From the NCBI GenBank assembly GCA_021840785.1, contig JAKBXD010000014.1, positions 1-19,704 on the forward strand: a DNA stretch of 19,704 nt, in the 5' to 3' direction. Made by a program: the position numbers and the translations under genes. This DNA is from Pseudomonadota bacterium (lineage in GTDB: Bacteria > Pseudomonadota > Gammaproteobacteria > Acidithiobacillales > Acidithiobacillaceae). The notes beneath the pieces were generated by a model, which was not told where the DNA came from, made no database searches, and saw only the letters and a list, made by a program, of their open reading frames with translations. Within the stretch, counting starts at the first letter, position 1, and every line of letters begins with the position of its first letter. Positions 15,918-19,704 of the stretch are shown here, piece by piece.

Positions 15918-17624
15918 TCATCCCCTCTCTAGTTTACTCTTCAACTGTGAGTCGACGGCACCGCCGTTCGCGGCGGTGGGCACCATAACTTCAATGGATT
16001 CCACATGAGCCTCCAAGACTTCCAGGAACGCGCCTATGCGCGGGTCCGCAGCGACGCGCGCCTCGGCTTCGGCCTGCCGGGAAGCCGCGCGCGCTTTCTC
16101 TTCCTGCACCAGGCTGCCCACCCCGGTCGCCTTGGTAAGGGGTACGATGCTCAGACGCGGTTCCCGGCCAAAATATGCAGTAAGCGCCCGATGTAACGCC
16201 CCACGGGCCTCGGCCTTGACGAGAAATGGCAAATAATTGGGCTCCACGGCCAATTCCACCGCTTCCGGATCGCAGCGCAGGGCCTGTCCATAGCGCAGGT
16301 ACTCGGCAAGCATGGGAGAAACCGCCAGCGCTTCCACCACACAACGCCAGTCCGTCGAGGGCGCCGTCTCAGCCACCCTATCCGGAGTCGTTTCCCGAAC
16401 CGCGTCCCCTGAATGGTAGGAAAGCGATGGTGCAGACCGGTGCGATGCCGGTGAACTCAGCTCCGCTGTCAGCGTTGATGACTCAACAAAATGCGGAATG
16501 CCCGGATCCGGAAGCGCGGCGGCGGGCGGCAAGTCTGGCGATACCGCTCCGGAAAAGCTCAATACCCGCAGAACAGCCATTTCCAGCGCCATGCGGCTGT
16601 CCGGATAAAGCGCAAAGTCACGTCGTGCCGAAAGGAGCAAAAAATACCAGGACTGCAAAGTAAGCGGGCTGATGCGTCCACGCAGGCGCGCGATCAGCTC
16701 CGCACCATCATCCTCCGGATCTGTCGGAAGAAATTGTGCCAAGCTGAGACGGTGCACGCCCTCTATGACCAAATCGAGCAGGCCGGCGCCATCTATACCC
16801 CGCGCCAGATGATCATCCAGTATGGCAAATACCTGCGCAGCATCCCGATCCACCAACGCTTCGACCAGACCCAGCACCGCATCGTCACTGCCGCGCCCAA
16901 GCATCGCGAGCACGCCGTCACGCTGGACCGCACCCCCACCATGAACAATGGCCTGATCCAGCAAACTCAGAGCGTCGCGCAGGCTTCCATCGGCAGCGCG
17001 TGACAATATCCGCAGTGCGGCATCCTCGGCAGGTAGCTGCTCGGCCGCCATGATCTGCTGCAATCGTCCCTGAATTTGTGGAATATCCAGCCTCCGCAAA
17101 TTAAACTGCAGACAGCGGGAGAGTACGGTTACCGGCAGCTTCTGCGGATCCGTGGTCGCCAACAGAAATTTGACATGCTCCGGCGGTTCTTCAAGGGTTT
17201 TCAGCAGCGCGTTGAAGCTGTGAGTGGATAACATGTGTACCTCGTCGATAAGGTACACTTTGTATCGACCCACCGTAGGCGCGTACTGCACGTTGTCCAG
17301 CAGGTCACGGGTTTCATCCACCCGAGTGCGGCTCGCCGCGTCCACTTCCAGCAGATCAACAAAATTTCCCGCAGCGATGCCGCGACAGGCACTGCACTCT
17401 CCGCAAGGATCGCTGCTAACGCCACGCTCACAGTTCAGGCACTTGGCCAGTAGCCGCGCCAGAGTCGTTTTACCGACGCCCCGCGTCCCGGTGAACAGAA
17501 AAGCATGATGAATGCGACCGGAATCGAGGGCATGGCGCAAGGCGGCGACCACCGCCCCTTGCCCTACAAAATCGTCAAAGTGTTGTGGCCGCCAGCGGCG
17601 GGCAAGCGCGAGGTAGGCGCTCAT
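15918..17624 (-). CDS. dnaX: DNA polymerase III subunit tau/gamma
   Basis: DnaX is the ATPase of the clamp loader; the full-length tau form also holds the polymerase cores and DnaB. The 568-residue product starts MSAYLALARRWRPQHFDDFV. It has Walker A GTRGVGKTT (46-54), zinc cysteines C65, C74, C77 and C80, Walker B LIDEVH (125-130), sensor 1 LLATTDPQKLP, and the SRC motif (169-171). The C-terminal third (from about 360) is a Pro/Ala/Ser-rich linker followed by a tau-like region with WRCVVEALAVSPMLAEYLRY. I see no A-AAA-AAG slippery heptamer of the E. coli type. The ATG lies 19 bases after the end of the 4.5S RNA and has no clear ribosome binding site. Confidence 0.97.
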   Translation of the reverse strand: MSAYLALARRWRPQHFDDFVGQGAVVAALRHALDSGRIHHAFLFTGTRGVGKTTLARLLAKCLNCERGVSSDPCGECSACRGIAAGNFVDLLEVDAASRTRVDETRDLLDNVQYAPTVGRYKVYLIDEVHMLSTHSFNALLKTLEEPPEHVKFLLATTDPQKLPVTVLSRCLQFNLRRLDIPQIQGRLQQIMAAEQLPAEDAALRILSRAADGSLRDALSLLDQAIVHGGGAVQRDGVLAMLGRGSDDAVLGLVEALVDRDAAQVFAILDDHLARGIDGAGLLDLVIEGVHRLSLAQFLPTDPEDDGAELIARLRGRISPLTLQSWYFLLLSARRDFALYPDSRMALEMAVLRVLSFSGAVSPDLPPAAALPDPGIPHFVESSTLTAELSSPASHRSAPSLSYHSGDAVRETTPDRVAETAPSTDWRCVVEALAVSPMLAEYLRYGQALRCDPEAVELAVEPNYLPFLVKAEARGALHRALTAYFGREPRLSIVPLTKATGVGSLVQEEKARAASRQAEAEARVAADPRIGAFLEVLEAHVESIEVMVPTAANGGAVDSQLKSKLERG

Positions 17625-17643
17625 GCGCGCCCGAAATATAGGG

Positions 17644-17757
17644 TGGCGACGCCAACCAGCCGCACCCCGGCACCTGGATCACCGGCTGCCGCTGCTCCCT
17701 TCCGGGCCTGACGGGGTTCACCAGCTACCACTGCGAGGGGACCGATCTTTGTCGCCA
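17644..17757 (-). ncRNA. ffs: 4.5S RNA, small bacterial signal recognition particle RNA
   Basis: This RNA binds Ffh and targets nascent membrane proteins. The minus strand carries the conserved apical domain, CCCGTCAGGCCCGGAAGGGA followed by GCAGC, with the GGAA tetraloop at 17700-17703 and the A/C-rich symmetric loop that binds the Ffh M domain. The limits are set from a seven-pair terminal stem, TGGCGAC (17757-17751) with GTCGCCA (17650-17644), and could be off by several bases. The gene sits 37 bases after tRNA-Ser and 19 before dnaX, with no clear promoter or terminator of its own, so cotranscription is likely. Confidence 0.9.
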
Positions 17758-17794
17758 TAGAAAAACCTGAGACTGTCCGCTGATGGACGGTGAT

Positions 17795-17885
<91 letters not shown>

Positions 17886-17896
17886 TGAGGGGACGA

Positions 17897-17926
17897 AGTG
17901 TAACCCAGACGGCAACGAGAGAGCAA
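17897..17926 (-). promoter_or_regulatory. Putative promoter of tRNA-Ser (and possibly ffs-dnaX)
   Basis: Upstream of the tRNA the minus strand reads TTGCTC (17921-17926), an 18-base spacer and TACACT (17897-17902). A C-rich stretch (CGTCCCC) lies between the -10 and the mature tRNA end, the kind of GC-rich discriminator common at stable-RNA promoters. Predicted initiation is only a few bases before the mature 5' end. This is a sequence match only. The region 17625-17961, without coding genes, is fully accounted for by this site, the tRNA and the SRP RNA. Confidence 0.45.
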
Positions 17927-17961
17927 TGACCCTATATGGAAGCGGCACAAAATGATGCATT

Positions 17962-18318
17962 TTAAAAACTCAGCACCTCGCCATCGTTCCTGGGCAGGTC
18001 CGACAGCGCGTTTTGAATGCGCATCAGGACACCGGAGCGATCATTTACGAACTGAACGCCAATGGCTGGTGGTCGGCCATCACGATTATCCGGTGGCGTC
18101 ACCCACACCACCTTCCCCATGACAGGCGCCCGCGGCTGGCTGTCGGGAAGGCTGATCATGAGCAACACCTCCGTGCCCATGGGCAGGAGATTCGGTGTCT
18201 CCACCAGCACCCCCCCCCCTTTAATGTTTGGCATATAGTAGCGCTGCACCGCGGCAACGTCCCGCAACACTACGGACAGCGCTTTTGCCGCACTTCCCGT
18301 CTCAGCTTGTAATTCCAT
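17962..18318 (-). CDS. pilZ: Type IV pilus assembly protein PilZ
   Basis: PilZ is a small cytoplasmic protein required for type IV pilus assembly; the founding member of the PilZ fold does not itself bind c-di-GMP. The 118-residue product has YYMPNIKGGGVLVETP (27-42), VMGKVVWVTPP (66-76) and IGVQF (86-90), which match the Pseudomonas-type PilZ pattern. The RxxxR motif of c-di-GMP-binding relatives is not seen. The ATG lies 17 bases inside the holB end, with GGAGAAGG upstream. The three glycines at 34-36 are encoded within a run of ten G, which would put the gene out of frame if it gained or lost one base. The tmk-holB-pilZ order is conserved in related bacteria. Confidence 0.93.
   Translation of the reverse strand: MELQAETGSAAKALSVVLRDVAAVQRYYMPNIKGGGVLVETPNLLPMGTEVLLMISLPDSQPRAPVMGKVVWVTPPDNRDGRPPAIGVQFVNDRSGVLMRIQNALSDLPRNDGEVLSF
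18210..18219. repeat. Homopolymer run of ten C/G inside pilZ
   Basis: Ten consecutive C on the plus strand are ten G on the coding strand, spanning Gly34-Gly36 and the first base of Val37 of PilZ. It is the longest mononucleotide run I see in the window. Reading by hand, one base fewer leads to a TGA about 20 codons later, and one base more reaches a TAA about 40 codons later, so either change truncates PilZ. Confidence 0.92.
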
Positions 18319-19303
18319 GCACCTTCTCCCTGGACCAAATGCTTATCCAGTTCAACAGTAACGTTTCCAACATCATACCCACATTGCGATTCTGGGCGAG
18401 AGACTCTGGGAGTCGGATCCACTCCTCCAGCGTCTCCCAGAGGGAGATCGCCTGAGCCGACTGCGCCATGACCTCCAGCGACTGCAGGTAGTCTACATGC
18501 ACGATGCTGTCCAGGCGATGATTACGAAGCCGGAGCAAATCGGCCAACAAGCTCAGCATCAACTCGCGCAGCAGCAGCAAGTCAACGTCTTTGGCCCAGT
18601 TATCGGCCAGACGCAAAGCGGCGACGGGGCTCTGCTGGGGAAGGCTCAATAACATGTCGATCCAGCTTGGGCAGCGTGTCACCCAGCCGGATTCCCAGAG
18701 TTGCCAGGCACGCAACGGCCGATTCGCAAACTGTCGGCTCAACCAAAGCGCCTCCGCCGGAGGTATACCGAGTCCTTCCAGCCAAAGCACGCACTGCCCC
18801 GGCCGTGCTGCTGGAAAAGACAATCTCTGCAAGCGTGACCGGATGGTGGCCAGAAGTTGCGACGGACGCTCACTGCGCAAAAGAATGTGCGCACGCGCGG
18901 CGGGCTCCTCCAGGGTTTTGAGGAGGGCGTTGGCGGCCGCCGCGGTCAGCGCTTCGGCCGGCTCAACGCGCAGCCAGCGCCGCGCGCTGACCTGCGGGGT
19001 GTAGGCGAGAAAGTCATTGGCATGGCGCACCGCGTCAATCGCAATACGCTTCCCCGTTTCTGCTGTAATAACGAGCAGATCCGGATGATTGCCTTCTACC
19101 AACAAACGACAGGAACGACAGGTTCCACAGGACAATCCCTGCGCTGATGGCGCGAAACACAAGGCCACCTGCTGCAACTCATCGCAGTACTGTCCGACCA
19201 GCGACCCCGACTCGCCGACAGCAAGCATCGCCTGAGGCAATCCCGCTTGCAGCAGACTTTGTATCGGCTGCCATTCGGCGGGCGTCGGACGCTGCGCACT
19301 CAT
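18302..19303 (-). CDS. holB: DNA polymerase III subunit delta'
   Basis: HolB is the non-ATPase delta' subunit of the clamp loader. The product is 333 residues from ATG 19303. It has the zinc module with C49, C59, C62 and C65 (SCGTCRSCRLLVEGNHPD), the AAAANALLKTLEEP segment shared with DnaX, and RPSQLLATIRSRLQ. The P-loop position reads VGESGSLVGQ, without the GKT needed for ATP binding, as expected for delta'. The SRC motif is SRL here: the arginine remains and the cysteine is replaced. The ATG overlaps the tmk stop (ATGA); a TTG two codons earlier is possible but less likely. It overlaps pilZ by 17 bases. Confidence 0.95.
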   Translation of the reverse strand: MSAQRPTPAEWQPIQSLLQAGLPQAMLAVGESGSLVGQYCDELQQVALCFAPSAQGLSCGTCRSCRLLVEGNHPDLLVITAETGKRIAIDAVRHANDFLAYTPQVSARRWLRVEPAEALTAAAANALLKTLEEPAARAHILLRSERPSQLLATIRSRLQRLSFPAARPGQCVLWLEGLGIPPAEALWLSRQFANRPLRAWQLWESGWVTRCPSWIDMLLSLPQQSPVAALRLADNWAKDVDLLLLRELMLSLLADLLRLRNHRLDSIVHVDYLQSLEVMAQSAQAISLWETLEEWIRLPESLAQNRNVGMMLETLLLNWISIWSREKVHGITS

Positions 19304-19704
19304 GAACAATGCGCCGCCAGGCGCAGCGCCAACTGTATCCGCAAAGTCTCATGCACCACCGGCAGAGTCTGGGTCGCATCCACGCGCAAGATTCTTTCTG
19401 GTTCGGCCGCACAGCGTTCCGCAAAAACCGCTCGCGCCCGACTAAAGAAGGCTTGATCTTCCTGCTCCAATCGATCCGGTCGACGTGCGCGAATACGCAT
19501 CGCGCCCAATTCCGGCGGCACATCAAACCAGAAGGTCAGATCAGGAAGGCGCGTAATCCCCGCCCAGCGCGCCAACTCCGCGATGTGTTCGCGGGTGACC
19601 CCCCGTCCGCCACTCTGATAGGCATAGGTGGAATCTTCATAGCGATCACTGATGACCACCTTCCCGGCAGCCAGCGCGGGAGCAATACGCGTCAGCCAAT
19701 GATC
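19300..19704 (-). CDS. tmk: Thymidylate kinase, C-terminal fragment
   Basis: Tmk phosphorylates dTMP to dTDP. The window keeps the last 134 codons; the N-terminal P-loop lies beyond 19704. The frame is open to the edge and reads DHWLTRIAPALAAGKVVISD, then RYEDSTYAYQSGGRGV, the DRY and thymidine-binding motifs of the family. It continues through PDLTFWFDVPPELGAMRIRA, where the usual LDV is FDV, and the LID segment RIRARRPDRLEQED, which is arginine-containing like the E. coli type. The stop overlaps the holB ATG. Methionines inside this fragment are internal and not the true start. Confidence 0.95.
   Translation of the reverse strand, partial: DHWLTRIAPALAAGKVVISDRYEDSTYAYQSGGRGVTREHIAELARWAGITRLPDLTFWFDVPPELGAMRIRARRPDRLEQEDQAFFSRARAVFAERCAAEPERILRVDATQTLPVVHETLRIQLALRLAAHCS

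Noticed and set aside
14973..15932. 319-codon open frame on the plus strand
   Set aside because: It lies opposite recR and ybaB, both complete and conserved, and shows no family motif.
17757..17794. Intrinsic terminator between tRNA-Ser and ffs
   Set aside because: GTCC-ATCAGC-GGAC can form only a four-pair stem, and the TTTTT run is nine bases further on and not next to the stem.
17949..17963. Inverted repeat AAAATG-CAT-CATTTT at the pilZ stop as a terminator
   Set aside because: The six-pair stem is almost all A-T with a three-base loop and no following U-run beyond the arm; it is too weak to call.

Overview
This is a compact, GC-rich bacterial chromosome segment in which every gene I can support lies on the minus strand. 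The families, and above all their order, point to a gammaproteobacterium or a close relative such as Acidithiobacillus. The genus is an inference from gene order and protein style; I could not search for it. I see no mobile element, CRISPR array, phage gene or toxin-antitoxin pair.

The genes are read from high to low coordinates and fall into conserved core blocks. (1) 17962-19704: tmk (cut by the window end), holB and pilZ, a translationally coupled replication/type IV pilus group. (2) 14985-17885: tRNA-Ser(GGA), the 4.5S SRP RNA (ffs), dnaX, ybaB and recR, a replication and repair group. (3) 11065-14924: amtB, nnrD, bioA and a two-CBS-domain protein, a less usual set covering ammonium uptake, NAD(P)HX repair, biotin synthesis and a putative nucleotide sensor. 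(4) 7861-11052: tsaE, mutL and miaA, which act in tRNA modification and mismatch repair. (5) 1-7724: ndk, rlmN, pilW/pilF, rodZ, ispG, hisS, yfgM, bamB and der (cut by the window start), the classic gammaproteobacterial ndk-to-der block.

Most neighbouring genes overlap by 1 to 17 bases or lie within about 30 bases of each other, so long polycistronic transcripts with translational coupling are likely. The clearest breaks are the 136-base gap before ndk, which holds a good sigma70-like promoter, the AT-rich 60-base gap before amtB, and the region before the tRNA gene.

Almost everything here is housekeeping: clamp loader parts (HolB, DnaX), repair (RecR, MutL), tRNA and rRNA modification (TsaE, MiaA, RlmN), nucleotide metabolism (Tmk, Ndk), isoprenoid synthesis (IspG), cell shape (RodZ), outer-membrane assembly (BamB, YfgM), ribosome assembly (Der) and pili (PilZ, PilW). 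I do not see a new defence or metabolic system. The points most worth a second look are a run of ten G in pilZ (a possible phase-variation tract), a run of eight G in bioA at an altered conserved motif, the tight tRNA-ffs-dnaX arrangement, and the linkage of amtB to a cofactor/CBS gene set.
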